64,000 bases of DNA from Aphrocallistes beatrix (Eukaryota; Porifera; Hexactinellida; Sceptrulophora; Aphrocallistidae): positions 1,364,001 through 1,428,000 of the forward strand of contig OY725498.1 in assembly GCA_963281255.1 (NCBI GenBank), in the 5' to 3' direction. Under the pieces are notes generated by a model. The model was not told where the DNA came from and made no database searches. It saw nothing but the letters and a program-made list of their open reading frames with translations. Of this stretch, positions 46,001-53,871 are shown piece by piece. Numbering within the stretch: position 1 is the stretch's first letter; every line of letters begins with the position of its first letter. The translations under genes were made by a program, and so were the position numbers.

Positions 46001-49000
46001 ATACCGGAATCGAGAGGAAGAGTAGCCTGGTTAGGGGGGGTGTAGGTCTGAGACTTGTTCTCGTTACCAGTTCCAGTATTCACATTCCCTGGCCTAGAAA
46101 TACCGGAATCGAGAGGAAGAGTAGCCTGGTTAGGGTGTGTGTAGGTCTGAGACTTGTTCTCGTTACCAGTTCCAGTATTCACATTGCCTGGCCTAGAAAT
46201 ACCGGAATCGAGAGGAAGAGTAGCCTGGTTAGAGGGTGTGTAGGTCTGAGACTTGTTCTCGTTACCAGTTCCAGTATTCACATTCCCTGGCCTAGAAATA
46301 CCGGAATCGAGAGGAAGAGTAGCCTGGTTAGGGGGTGTGTAGGTCTGAGACTTGTTCTCGTTACCAGTTCCAGTATTCACATTCCCTGGCCTAGAAATAC
46401 CGGAATCGAGAGGAAGAGTAGCCTGGTTAGGGGGTGTGTAGGTCTGAGACTTGTTCTCGTTACCAGTTCCAGTATTCACATTCCCTGGCCTAGAAATACC
46501 GGAATCGAGAGGAAGAGTAGCCTGGTTAGGGGGTGTGTAGGTCTGAGACTTGTTCTCGTTACCAGTTCCAGTATTCACATTCCCTGGCCTAGAAATACCG
46601 GAATCGAGAGGAAGAGTAGCCTGGTTAGGGGGTGTGTAGGTCTGAGACTTGTTCTCGTTACCAGTTCCAGTATTCACATTCCCTGGCCTAGAAATACCGG
46701 AATCGAGAGGAAAAGTAGCCTGGTTAGGGGGTGTGTAGGTCTGAGACTTGTTCTCGTTACCAGTTCCAGTATTCACATTGCCTGGCCTAGAAATACCGGA
46801 ATCGAGAGGAAGAGTAGCCTGGTTAGGGGGTGTGTAGGTCTGAGACTTGTTCTCGTTACCAGTTCCAGTATTCACATTCCCTGGCCTAGAAATACCGGAA
46901 TCGAGAGGAAGAGTAGCCTGGTTAGGGGGAGTGTAGGTCTGAGACTTGTTCTCGTTACCAGTTCCAGTATTCACATTCCCTGGCCTAGAAATACCGGAAT
47001 CGAGAGGAAGAGTAGCCTGGTTAGAGGGTGTGTAGGTCTTAGACTTGTTCTCGTTACCAGTTCCAGTATTCACATTCCCTGGCCTAGAAATACCGGAATC
47101 GAGAGGAAGAGTAGTCTGATCAGGAGGTATATCTATCTTATCCGGTATCGGAAAATGATTCAGTGTATTTGGAAGGTAAGGAGTGCTCATGCGTAGTTCG
47201 CTTCTGACTTTCATCAACAATTCTCCTAGTTTATTAGCTCCTTTCCTGTCTCCACCATCTCCCCAGAATTTATCATTTCTCGTATGTTCAAAGATTCGCT
47301 TCTCACCAGTTCTGTTCAGAATATCAGCGAGATCTGGATTCTGTACAAACTTGTGTCTCAACACATTGAGCATTACCTGTGTCTTAATGCTATGCCAGTC
47401 AGGGCGGATCCATCGTTGAACCATTGGTATTCTTGCGAACTCAAAAGCCTTTCTAGGAGTGTCCAGCTTGCTAACATAAGTCATTAGTGGAGTTCCAACA
47501 AACTTATTTCCCTGAAAAGCGTGTTCTGATGTCGTCCAGTGAATAGGATCGATAAAAAGTTTGTCACATTTATAAAAATTGGTAAATTCGTAGAAAGGTT
47601 CATCACTGTTGTAGAAGTCAATGTGAGTAGTTTCTACATCATCGTACCATTTGGGACCAAGTGCGAATTCAGTACTCTTTAACAGGGGACGGAATTCTTT
47701 CAATTTGTCATAACGTAAAGAGTGAGTTTGCGTACAACATTCGAAATTTGGAGATGAATAAGAGTCACAGCCTGAATATCTGCATAATTTCCTTTTTGAT
47801 AACTTTGTGTATTTTCTATGGAGCCATTCATTGAAGAGAAAGTAACACTTTTTAGAACAGACAACACTGTTCTTCTTAGGAAGTGTACAGCACCAGTAAC
47901 ATTCAGGAATCTCTGCATTCCAGTTAGAATCGACCTTCTTGTGCGGAGGAGGCATGAGAGGAAATATTTCTCTGGGAATTGGTCCAACATCAGTGCGGTA
48001 GTATAAAAACTGTGTCAATTCCCAAGCAAATGCTAAGTTAGGCGATATATGGTGAGGAATATACCAGTCAGGATCTCGTTCTACCATTTTTTCAATGTTT
48101 TTCAGCTTTTTAACTCTGGCGTATTCGTCTTCGATCTTTTGAGCATGCTCGTTGTTACAATAGTCAAAGTCAGTTTGTACAGGTTTCATGCATCCGGGAA
48201 ACTTACACAGAGTAAATCCAGTGAAAGACTTGATCTTCCTTCTGCACCACTCATAGAATATTAAGTAACAACTGTAACTGCAGACATAAGAATTCCCAGT
48301 AGAAGCACTCAACTTGTCACCACAACAGTAACACCCACGTATCTCCTTCTTCCAGTTAGGATAGATGGAATACGGAGAAGCTAATTGCTGCTCACTAGGT
48401 TTCTCTCTAGGAATGATGCCAACGTCAGTTTGGAATATCAGATAATCTCTAAATTCCATTGGAATGTATTTATCAGGATTTTCGCTTACCTTAATCTCAC
48501 CTGGGAATTTATTTTGTGAATACTCCGATGTTTTGGATTTATCATTTAGAAAGATTTTAGTGTTTGGATCAGGTTGAGATTCAGGACAATTAATCGTTGG
48601 CTGATAGTCGAGGGATTTAGAATCATACCAATTTGGGCCATTCCGTAAAACTTTTTTTGAAAGAGATTCTTGATCTACCCATTGAGGGAAGGACTTTCCA
48701 AATTCATCTTTATGTGTGGTGTCACAATAAGAATTAATGGTACATGCCTTGTCACATCCAGGAAATCGACAAAACTTCCTCTGTGTTAGGAACTCTACTC
48801 TCCCAATGCACCAATCATGAAAGTAGAAGAGACAATCTTTCGAACAATAAATTCCAAACGAATATTTCTTAGTATCAGAACACCAGTAACATCCTTGAAT
48901 ATGGAAATTCCAATTCGTTGAATCCATATATTTAGGTTTATGCATGATAACATCAAGGTCAATTCCTCGTGGAATTGGGCCGATATCAGTTTCATAGCAA

Positions 49001-49110
49001 AGTGTTCGGAGGAGTCCTTCTGAAAACTCTACTTTTTTGCTACTTCCCCCAAAGAATGGTTGAATGTTCTTGATATAGTAAGAATAAAAATATCCAGATT
49101 GAGCAGCCAT
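40015..49110 (-). CDS. Giant NADAR protein with 69 tandem 33-residue repeats (array gene 4)
   Basis: Single open frame of 3031 residues from the ATG at 49110. Modules: about 29-165 (TDIGPIPR, GCYWCS, FHDWC), 225-350 (TDVGIIPR, GCYCCG, FYEWC) and 360-495 (TDVGPIPR, ECYWCC, FNEWLH, in which the usual Cys of EWC is Leu). NADAR spans about 498-641, with FYEFTNF and NDKFWGDGGDRKG intact but SEHAFQGNKF in place of SEHYFQxxKF. From residue about 664 to 2941 the protein is 69 copies of a 33-residue Asn/Gly/Thr/Ser/Pro-rich repeat (core LPLDSGISRPGNVNTGTG), followed by a partial 70th copy and a unique tail of about 80 residues. The repeat should be disordered and hydrophilic, like a long spacer or scaffold. 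The array keeps frame throughout. True copy number may differ because such arrays collapse or expand in assembly. Confidence 0.88.
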   Translation of the reverse strand: MAAQSGYFYSYYIKNIQPFFGGSSKKVEFSEGLLRTLCYETDIGPIPRGIDLDVIMHKPKYMDSTNWNFHIQGCYWCSDTKKYSFGIYCSKDCLFYFHDWCIGRVEFLTQRKFCRFPGCDKACTINSYCDTTHKDEFGKSFPQWVDQESLSKKVLRNGPNWYDSKSLDYQPTINCPESQPDPNTKIFLNDKSKTSEYSQNKFPGEIKVSENPDKYIPMEFRDYLIFQTDVGIIPREKPSEQQLASPYSIYPNWKKEIRGCYCCGDKLSASTGNSYVCSYSCYLIFYEWCRRKIKSFTGFTLCKFPGCMKPVQTDFDYCNNEHAQKIEDEYARVKKLKNIEKMVERDPDWYIPHHISPNLAFAWELTQFLYYRTDVGPIPREIFPLMPPPHKKVDSNWNAEIPECYWCCTLPKKNSVVCSKKCYFLFNEWLHRKYTKLSKRKLCRYSGCDSYSSPNFECCTQTHSLRYDKLKEFRPLLKSTEFALGPKWYDDVETTHIDFYNSDEPFYEFTNFYKCDKLFIDPIHWTTSEHAFQGNKFVGTPLMTYVSKLDTPRKAFEFARIPMVQRWIRPDWHSIKTQVMLNVLRHKFVQNPDLADILNRTGEKRIFEHTRNDKFWGDGGDRKGANKLGELLMKVRSELRMSTPYLPNTLNHFPIPDKIDIPPDQTTLPLDSGISRPGNVNTGTGNENKSKTYTPSNQATLPLDSGISRPGNVNTGTGNENKSQTYTPPNQATLPLDSGISRPGNVNTGTGNENKSQTYTPPNQATLPLDSGISRPGNVNTGTGNENKSQTYTPPNQATFPLDSGISRPGNVNTGTGNENKSQTYTPPNQATLPLDSGISRPGNVNTGTGNENKSQTYTPPNQATLPLDSGISRPGNVNTGTGNENKSQTYTPPNQATLPLDSGISRPGNVNTGTGNENKSQTYTPPNQATLPLDSGISRPGNVNTGTGNENKSQTYTPSNQATLPLDSGISRPGNVNTGTGNENKSQTYTHPNQATLPLDSGISRPGNVNTGTGNENKSQTYTPPNQATLPLDSGISRPGNVNTGTGNENKSQTYTLPNQATLPLDSGISRPGNVNTGTGNENKSQTYTPPNQATLPLDSGISRPGNVNTGTGNENKSQTYTPSNQATLPLDSGISRPGNVNTGTGNENKSQTYTHPNQATLPLDSGISRPGNVNTGTGNENKSQTYTHPNQATLPLDSGISRPGNVNTGTGNENKSQTYTPSNQATLPLDSGISRPGNVNTGTGNENKSQTYTHPNQATLPLDSGISRPGNVNTGTGNENKSQTYTPPNQATLPLDSGISRPGNVNTGTGNENKSQTYTPPNQATLPLDSGISRPGNVNTGTGNENKSQTYTLPNQATLPLDSGISRPGNVNTGTGNENKSQTYTPPNQATLPLDSGISRPGNVNTGTGNENKSQTYTPPNQATLPLDSGISRPGNVNTGTGNENKSQTYTPSNQATLPLDSGISRPGNVNTGTGNENKSQTYKPPNQATLPLDSGISRPGNVNTGTGNENKSQTYTPPNQATFPLDSGISRPGNVNTGTGNENKSQTYTPPNQATLPLDSGISRPGNVNTGTGNENKSQTYTPPNQATLPLDSGISRPGNVNTGTGNENKSQTYTPPNQATLPLDSGISRPGNVNTGTGNENKSQTYTPPNQATLPLDSGISRPGNVNTGTGNENKSQTYTPPNQATLPLDSGISRPGNVNTGTGNENKSQTYTPSNQATLPLDSGISRPGNVNTGTGNENKSQTYTHPNQATLPLDSGISRPGNVNTGTGNENKSQTYTPPNQATLPLDSGISRPGNVNTGTGNENKSQTYTLPNQATLPLDSGISRPGNVNTGTGNENKSQTYTPPNQATLPLDSGISRPGNVNTGTGNENKSQTYTPSNQATLPLDSGISRPGNVNTGTGNENKSQTYTHPNQATLPLDSGISRPGNVNTGTGNENKSQTYTHPNQATLPLDSGISRPGNVNTGTGNENKSQTYTPPNQATLPLDSGISRPGNVNTGTGNENKSQTYTLPNQATLPLDSGISRPGNVNTGTGNENKSQTYTPPNQATLPLDSGISRPGNVNTGTGNENKSQTYTPPNQATLPLDSGISRPGNVNTGTGNENKSQTYTPSNQATLPLDSGISRPGNVNTGTGNENKSQTYTLPNQATLPLDSGISRPGNVNTGTGNENKSQTYTLPNQATLPLDSGISRPGNVNTGTGNENKSQTYTLPNQATLPLDSGISRPGNVNTGTGNENKSQTYTPPNQATLPLDSGISRPGNVNTGTGNENKSQTYTPSNQATLPLDSGISRPGNVNTGTGNENKSQTYTPSNQATLPLDSGISRPGNVNTGTGNENKSQTYTLPNQATLPLDSGISRPGNVNTGTGNENKSQTYTPSNQATLPLDSGISRPGNVNTGTGNENKSQTYTLPNQATLPLDSGISRPGNVNTGTGNENKSQTYTLPNQATLPLDSGISRPGNVNTGTGNENKSQTYTPPNQATLPLDSGISRPGNVNTGTGNENKSQTYTPPNQATLPLDSGISRPGNVNTGTGNENKSQTYTPSNQATLPLDSGISRPGNVNTGTGNENKSQTYTLPNQATLPLDSGISRPGNVNTGTGNENKSQTYTLPNQATLPLDSGISRPGNVNTGTGNENKSQTYTLPNQATLPLDSGISRPGNVNTGTGNENKSQTYTPPNQATLPLDSGISRPGNVNTGTGNENKSQTYTPSNQATLPLDSGISRPGNVNTGTGNENKSQTYTPSNQATLPLDSGISRPGNVNTGTGNENKSQTYTLPNQATLPLDSGISRPGNVNTGTGNENKSQTYTPSNQATLPLDSGISRPGNVNTGTGNENKSQTYTLPNQATLPLDSGISRPGNVNTGTGNENKSQTYTLPNQATLPLDSGISRPGNVNTGTGNENKSQTYTPPNQATLPLDSGISRPGNVNTGTGSENKSQTYTPPNQATLPLDFGFYKPDPYNFTVSNSLNPQPNPISSHLTDVSTKFEAVIVSLPDQASPDIPEVVQAPSGDTNEGLHGPTDVAFSPPGNTDNVQ
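40291..47121 (-). repeat. 99-bp coding minisatellite, exactly 69 units
   Basis: From the Asp codon ending at 47121 to the equivalent Asn codon ending at 40290 is 6831 bp, which is 69 times 99. Units are nearly identical; differences are confined to a few sites, chiefly the two codons after TYT (PP, PS, LP, HP, once KPP), a silent G/C change (GCCTGG versus CCCTGG) and rare L-to-F changes. Blocks of the variant order are themselves repeated (see findings). The antisense frame is also open over 43264-47196, purely because the period is a multiple of three. Confidence 0.97.
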
Positions 49111-49851
49111 CACATAACTCTAATTAACAGTGAGGTTCTAATCAGCTAAATAACAAATTTAACAAATATATCTTCTTAAACCACTGATACCTAAAGTCCA
49201 GTGAATACATAGGAATACCTATAGGATCAAATTTTTTATTATAGTTAAGGAGGTACTCAGAATGTGGAATTCTTATAGCATATCTACGGGCAAGAATGGT
49301 CAAAACCGCTATCCTAATCCATCAATGAGTGCCCATATTTCTGTAAAGAAAATATATTTGATGCTTCTAAAACGGGAGCAGATTTGAGATTTAGGATTAT
49401 AAATTATCTTGTAAGAATATACATACTACTTGTACTGATGTTAGAGTCAGTCTCTCGCTAAATTGACCTAATTAAGCAGGTGTATTTGTACCTAATTGAT
49501 TTCGAAGTAATCTGACACTATATTATATTAATTAATCACAATGAACTCACAAGAGATAGTAATAAATCCAAATGGCCTATACAATTACTCAAATTAGAAG
49601 TTGGAAACCAGATCTGCTCTCATCAATTAATCAATTTAAACGTAAAGAATAAATTTAGAAATAGAGCAGACAATGCCTTATACGGAAATAGCATATAAAG
49701 ATAGAAGTAAATCTTTTTATAGGGTTAATAATTTTACAGAAGTTTGATTTAGACTGGGGAAGATTCATGACTATTCAATTACTTAACTGTTCACTCTTTA
49801 CTAACCATCCCAGTGGAAAAATGGGAACGGTCAACCTCAGACATCCTAGGA
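49111..49851. other. Spacer between array genes 4 and 5
   Basis: AT-rich and without recognised genes or repeats. The bases just upstream of the gene 4 start (CACATAACTCTAATT) resemble those upstream of array gene 7 (CACAGACTCTAATT at 59000), so the two 5' ends share ancestry. Confidence 0.5.
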
Positions 49852-52389
49852 TTAAATATCACCTTCACCAATAAGAGACTCTGTGTTGTTAAATGGACAC
49901 ACATAGTCATCTCGGAGTTGATGTTTTGCTTCACCAGGAACGATTGAAGTATTTGTGCCTTGATTAGGATCAGAACCAGTTGCTTGAATTGAATTTCGAT
50001 TAGATTCAAGTTCTTGTTCGGTAGTTGAAGACACACCATAAGAATAATCTTGTTTACTATGTCCACTGTTAGATTCTAAATGAGATGTATCTGCATTAAG
50101 AGTCTGATCTGATTCAGGAATATAATCTTTTTCAGCTTTAGTTTGAGCTAAATTTAACGAATGTTTTTCTTTCAAATTAGTAGATTCATTGTAGCCAACC
50201 TCCATCGGTTCAGAAATAGCATTCGTTTTAGCGATAGTACTATCCGGTTCCCAGGAAGGAGCACTTAATTGCATTGGCAGACATTCAGGATTTAAAGGAA
50301 CATTATAAACGTTAAAAGGGCTGGAACTCGTGGAGTTATTTATACTACTTGATTGATCGAGGTAAGGAGTATGAACTGAGGTTTGCTGTGGATTATATTG
50401 AGGTGTGATATTTGGAAATATGTCTCGGAGTTGATCCCTCACGAGCACAAGTAGCCGTCCCAAATGATTCTCACCACTTCCATCACCTCCATCACCCCAG
50501 AATCTGTCATTCTTCGTGTGCTCCACTAACTGAGCATTACCAGTTTTTAACAGAATTTTAAGTAAAGTTTCATCTTGAGAGAACTTCTCCACTAATACAC
50601 GTCGCATTACTGTTAACTTAATGCTTTGCCAATTTGGATGTATCCATCTCTGAACATTTCGTTCTCGAGAGAATTTAAATGCATCTCGAGGAGATGGGAG
50701 AGTGCTGACGCAATTGAAGTATGGAGTTCCAGCAAATTTGCTAGCTTGAAAATAGTGCTCCGAAGTCTTCCACTTAATATTGCCAATAAAGAGATTTCTA
50801 CAAGGATAGAAATTCGTGAATTCGTAAAAGGGAGCTTCTAGATTATAAAATTCAATCCGATTACGTGAGTAGTCGGCATACCAGGAAGGTCCCAGAACGA
50901 AGTCAGTCTCCTTTAGAAGGGAGAAGTACTTCTTGAAAGAAGACTCGAACTGAACTGAATGGTCACGGTTACAGCATTTGAAACTACCAGATGCATTCCT
51001 TTCACAACTCAGCACTCGACAGAGTCGTTTGTTAGAGATATCAGTGAACTTGTTATGCAACCACTCGTTGAATAAGAAAAAACATTCGTTTGAACAAGCA
51101 ATGTTATAGACAGTTCGAGGTCTAGTACAGCACCAGTAGCATTGAGTGATGGGAACTGTCCAGTTCTGGTTAACTGGAGGAGGAGGAGAAGTCATGAACG
51201 GCTGTATTTCTCTTGGAATAGGTCCAACATCTGTTTGGAAGTAGAGAAATTCTGTCAGCTGTCTTGAGAATATGAAGCAACTACTGGAGGACTGAAATTG
51301 TGGATTAATTTCAGTAGATAGTTGTATAGGAGGATGTGAATGGGATATTTGAGTATTGGTAGTTGATGGTTGTTGGTTCATTGGCGGGATTGATTCGAAA
51401 GGAGTGACTGATCTGTTGTACCAAGTAGGAGACATACTACTACTCAACCTCTTAATATCTATCTTAGCTTCTGTGTACTTCTGTTCAATCTGATTAGAAT
51501 GTTCTCTGTTACAACATTCAAATCCTTCAGAAGCAAGTTTAGGACATCCTGGTAACTGACAGAATCTGATGGTAGTTTCACGCTCTATCTTCTTTCTGCA
51601 CCATTCATAGAACACTAACTGACAACGCTCCTTACAAAACATTTCATTATAGAACTTCGATACATTTCTATTATCACAGTTGTAACATCCTTTTATCTCT
51701 GCTGACCAATTAGAAGAATTATAATACTTGGAAGTGAGATGTTTCTGAATAATCCTTCCCCGTGGAATAACTCCAACATCTGTGTTGTAGATTAGTTCTG
51801 TTGTGAACTGTTCAGGAAATTCCAAGTTATACTTTGCCCTGTTATACTTCATGTCAATGCTGATTGCCTTGTCATACCAATTAGGACCACTTCGAATAAC
51901 ACTTTTAAATAATTTCTGATAGTCAGAAAACTGTGAAAATGCTGCATCGAATTTACCCTCATCACTTCCACTGCAATATGGCTTATCTCGATTATGAAGG
52001 ATCTTATCACAGCCTAGTAACCTACAGAATCTTTTGTTGGTAAAGAACTCGACTCTCTCAATACACCAGTCATGGAAATAGACGAGACATTCCCTAGAAC
52101 AGAAGATTCCTAGAAAATCAGCTGTCTTTACCTTTTCAACACACCAGTAACAATCATGAATAGGATATTTCCAATTTTTTGAATCTGCATATTGAGGTGT
52201 AGAAGTAGTTTTGTGGAAATTTATTCCACGAGGAATGCTGCCTACATCAGTTTCATAATAAAGCGATTTTAGGAGTCCTTCTGAAAACTGGAATTTAATT
52301 CCCACTGCACCGATAGCTTGACCGAATGCGTCTTTACAATAGTGTCCCCAGTAATTGAGAAAGGGACCCCACTCAGAGTGAGAAGCCAT
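49852..52389 (-). CDS. Three-module Cys/His-rich NADAR protein (array gene 5)
   Basis: Single exon, 845 residues, ATG at 52389. It begins MASHSEWGPFLNYWG. Modules: about 34-172 (TDVGSIPR, DCYWCV, FHDWC), 192-325 (TDVGVIPR, GCYNC, FYEWC) and 365-505 (TDVGPIPR, QCYWCC, FNEWLH, again with Leu replacing the Cys of EWC). NADAR spans about 511-653 with FYEFTNF, KTSEHYFQASKF and NDRFWGDGGDGSG, intact. The tail of about 190 residues is Ser/Asn/Glu-rich and contains two recognisable segments: PMEVGYN ... LAQTKAE, then YIPES ... ESNRNSIQATG ... YVCPFN. Both recur, in swapped order, in the middle of array gene 7. Its module 1 is the closest relative of module 1 of array gene 8 at 61663-63771. Confidence 0.9.
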   Translation of the reverse strand: MASHSEWGPFLNYWGHYCKDAFGQAIGAVGIKFQFSEGLLKSLYYETDVGSIPRGINFHKTTSTPQYADSKNWKYPIHDCYWCVEKVKTADFLGIFCSRECLVYFHDWCIERVEFFTNKRFCRLLGCDKILHNRDKPYCSGSDEGKFDAAFSQFSDYQKLFKSVIRSGPNWYDKAISIDMKYNRAKYNLEFPEQFTTELIYNTDVGVIPRGRIIQKHLTSKYYNSSNWSAEIKGCYNCDNRNVSKFYNEMFCKERCQLVFYEWCRKKIERETTIRFCQLPGCPKLASEGFECCNREHSNQIEQKYTEAKIDIKRLSSSMSPTWYNRSVTPFESIPPMNQQPSTTNTQISHSHPPIQLSTEINPQFQSSSSCFIFSRQLTEFLYFQTDVGPIPREIQPFMTSPPPPVNQNWTVPITQCYWCCTRPRTVYNIACSNECFFLFNEWLHNKFTDISNKRLCRVLSCERNASGSFKCCNRDHSVQFESSFKKYFSLLKETDFVLGPSWYADYSRNRIEFYNLEAPFYEFTNFYPCRNLFIGNIKWKTSEHYFQASKFAGTPYFNCVSTLPSPRDAFKFSRERNVQRWIHPNWQSIKLTVMRRVLVEKFSQDETLLKILLKTGNAQLVEHTKNDRFWGDGGDGSGENHLGRLLVLVRDQLRDIFPNITPQYNPQQTSVHTPYLDQSSSINNSTSSSPFNVYNVPLNPECLPMQLSAPSWEPDSTIAKTNAISEPMEVGYNESTNLKEKHSLNLAQTKAEKDYIPESDQTLNADTSHLESNSGHSKQDYSYGVSSTTEQELESNRNSIQATGSDPNQGTNTSIVPGEAKHQLRDDYVCPFNNTESLIGEGDI

Positions 52390-53871
52390 GCTAAAGGGAT
52401 TATATAATGTGATAATAGAATGTGTGAGATTTCTCTATTGTTGTGTCTAGTCTGGGACTATAAATTAAACGGATTTAGAGCGTGGTTATTTATCTTCAGG
52501 TGCTAATTAGCCAGTTTCAGTGCATTGATAATATGAATCACTAATTGACTCTGAATAAATGAGAAACAAAAGGAATTCCATAGGTCTCAAGTGACCCGCC
52601 TCAGGCGAGTCAGACCCGCATTAGGAATAGTAAAACCCGCATTCGGGCTGAAATATAAATCCTACAAATACGTAAATCTGATAGTCATAAGTTGATAGAT
52701 TTCATTATAATCAGATATAATTATCTACTATATGGATATTGAATGCCATTTGTAAACAAGAACCATTTGATTTGCCTCGAAATACTTTCAGAATTCAAGG
52801 AAGCGTTTTAGTGGGAATAATATTGAAGATTTTACTTGGGACATGGCAGGGATCCCCTAGTCCTAGTAACTCACATCTCCAACGCAAATAATTCTTAATG
52901 TAGAAGCCAAGATTTGGAAAATATTAATACCAAACCTGGGGCAGGACCAACCCGGTGTGAAAGTGCCAGCGGTACTATGGACAGTATGACACTAGCTCCC
53001 AGAATCATAAACTTGGAGGTTATGTTACCTAGTGGTTGAGGTGACCCACATTGGGATCACTCAAACTTGGGACCTATGGTATTACTAGTTTTAGGAACAT
53101 TAGTAATTAACTTTTGATTGGTATAGAGCAGTGGTTCCCAACGGGGGCTCTACCACCCTCCAGGGGGCGTTTGCTTGCCTCAGGGGGGCGCTGAGAAGGG
53201 GGAACTGGATGAGATTTAATGTAAACTGGGGCCTTCTGAAAGTTTCAAGTACTTTAGGGGGCGTTGCAAAGGGAAAGGATGGGAAAGTGGTATAGAGGTT
53301 TGCTGTGACAAAATAATTATTGCGGCACATGCACTCGATTCATACACCCTTGTCTAGGAGACTTGGTCGAAAACACTGGGTGAAAAATAAATAATGTTGC
53401 ATTTTTTAATTGTCTAAAGTCTAAATTGGTTTATAGTTAACGTTTTGAAAGAATGATAATCTTGATACAGTCGACTCCGCTTAATAGAGTCACATCGGTC
53501 AGAGGACATTTTGCCCCGATTAAGCGGAGAACCCTAACCGAAAACCGAAAATATTTTGCATTGGCTTCTATGTGTGAGAGCTATTCCGGGCCTGCCAAAA
53601 GTGGTCCGATTAAGCGGAGTCGACTGTATATGCATAGTCAAATAACTAATAAATGGTAAATGACTAATTGGTAAAGAGAATACAAAATAATAGAACATAT
53701 AAATTTAAGGAGTAAAGTATCTTATTTCCTTATCAAAAAGTTCATTTGATTAGATGAATGGCATAATTAGAACAAGAATCAATGTTAAAATCGAGAAATT
53801 AGGGTATCAGTTCGCAATTGAGACCTGAGCTATAATCCCAATTAATAGAGATGGGAAGACTCTTCCGTTAA
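52390..53871. other. Spacer between array genes 5 and 6
   Basis: AT-rich spacer. About 53133 a hAT-type terminus (CAGTGGTTCCCAACGGGGG) starts; a clear right end was not found. A pogo-like MITE is at 53468-53626. The last ~130 bp (53740-53871) closely match the 3' flank of array gene 8 (about 61530-61662), including CAATTGAGACCTGAGCTATA. Confidence 0.6.
53468..53626. mobile_element. pogo/Tigger-like MITE
   Basis: CAGTCGACTCCGCTTAATAG and its inverse end AAGCGGAGTCGACTG, TA on both sides, and the same interior as the copies at 24243 and 37616. Confidence 0.8.

Noticed and set aside
40291-47121. Regular array that could suggest a CRISPR or satellite centromere
   Set aside because: There are no unique spacers, the units are contiguous and in frame, and they lie within one long coding sequence of a eukaryote.
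43264-47196. A 1310-codon open frame on the plus strand
   Set aside because: It is the antisense of the 99-bp minisatellite in array gene 4. The period is a multiple of three, so lack of a stop in one unit opens the whole array.
47183-47487. Short plus-strand frames over the NADAR part of array gene 4 (similar ones occur at 54497-54945, 57519-57949 and 62291-62751)
   Set aside because: They are antisense shadows of strongly conserved NADAR and module 3 coding sequence and recur only because the genes are paralogues.
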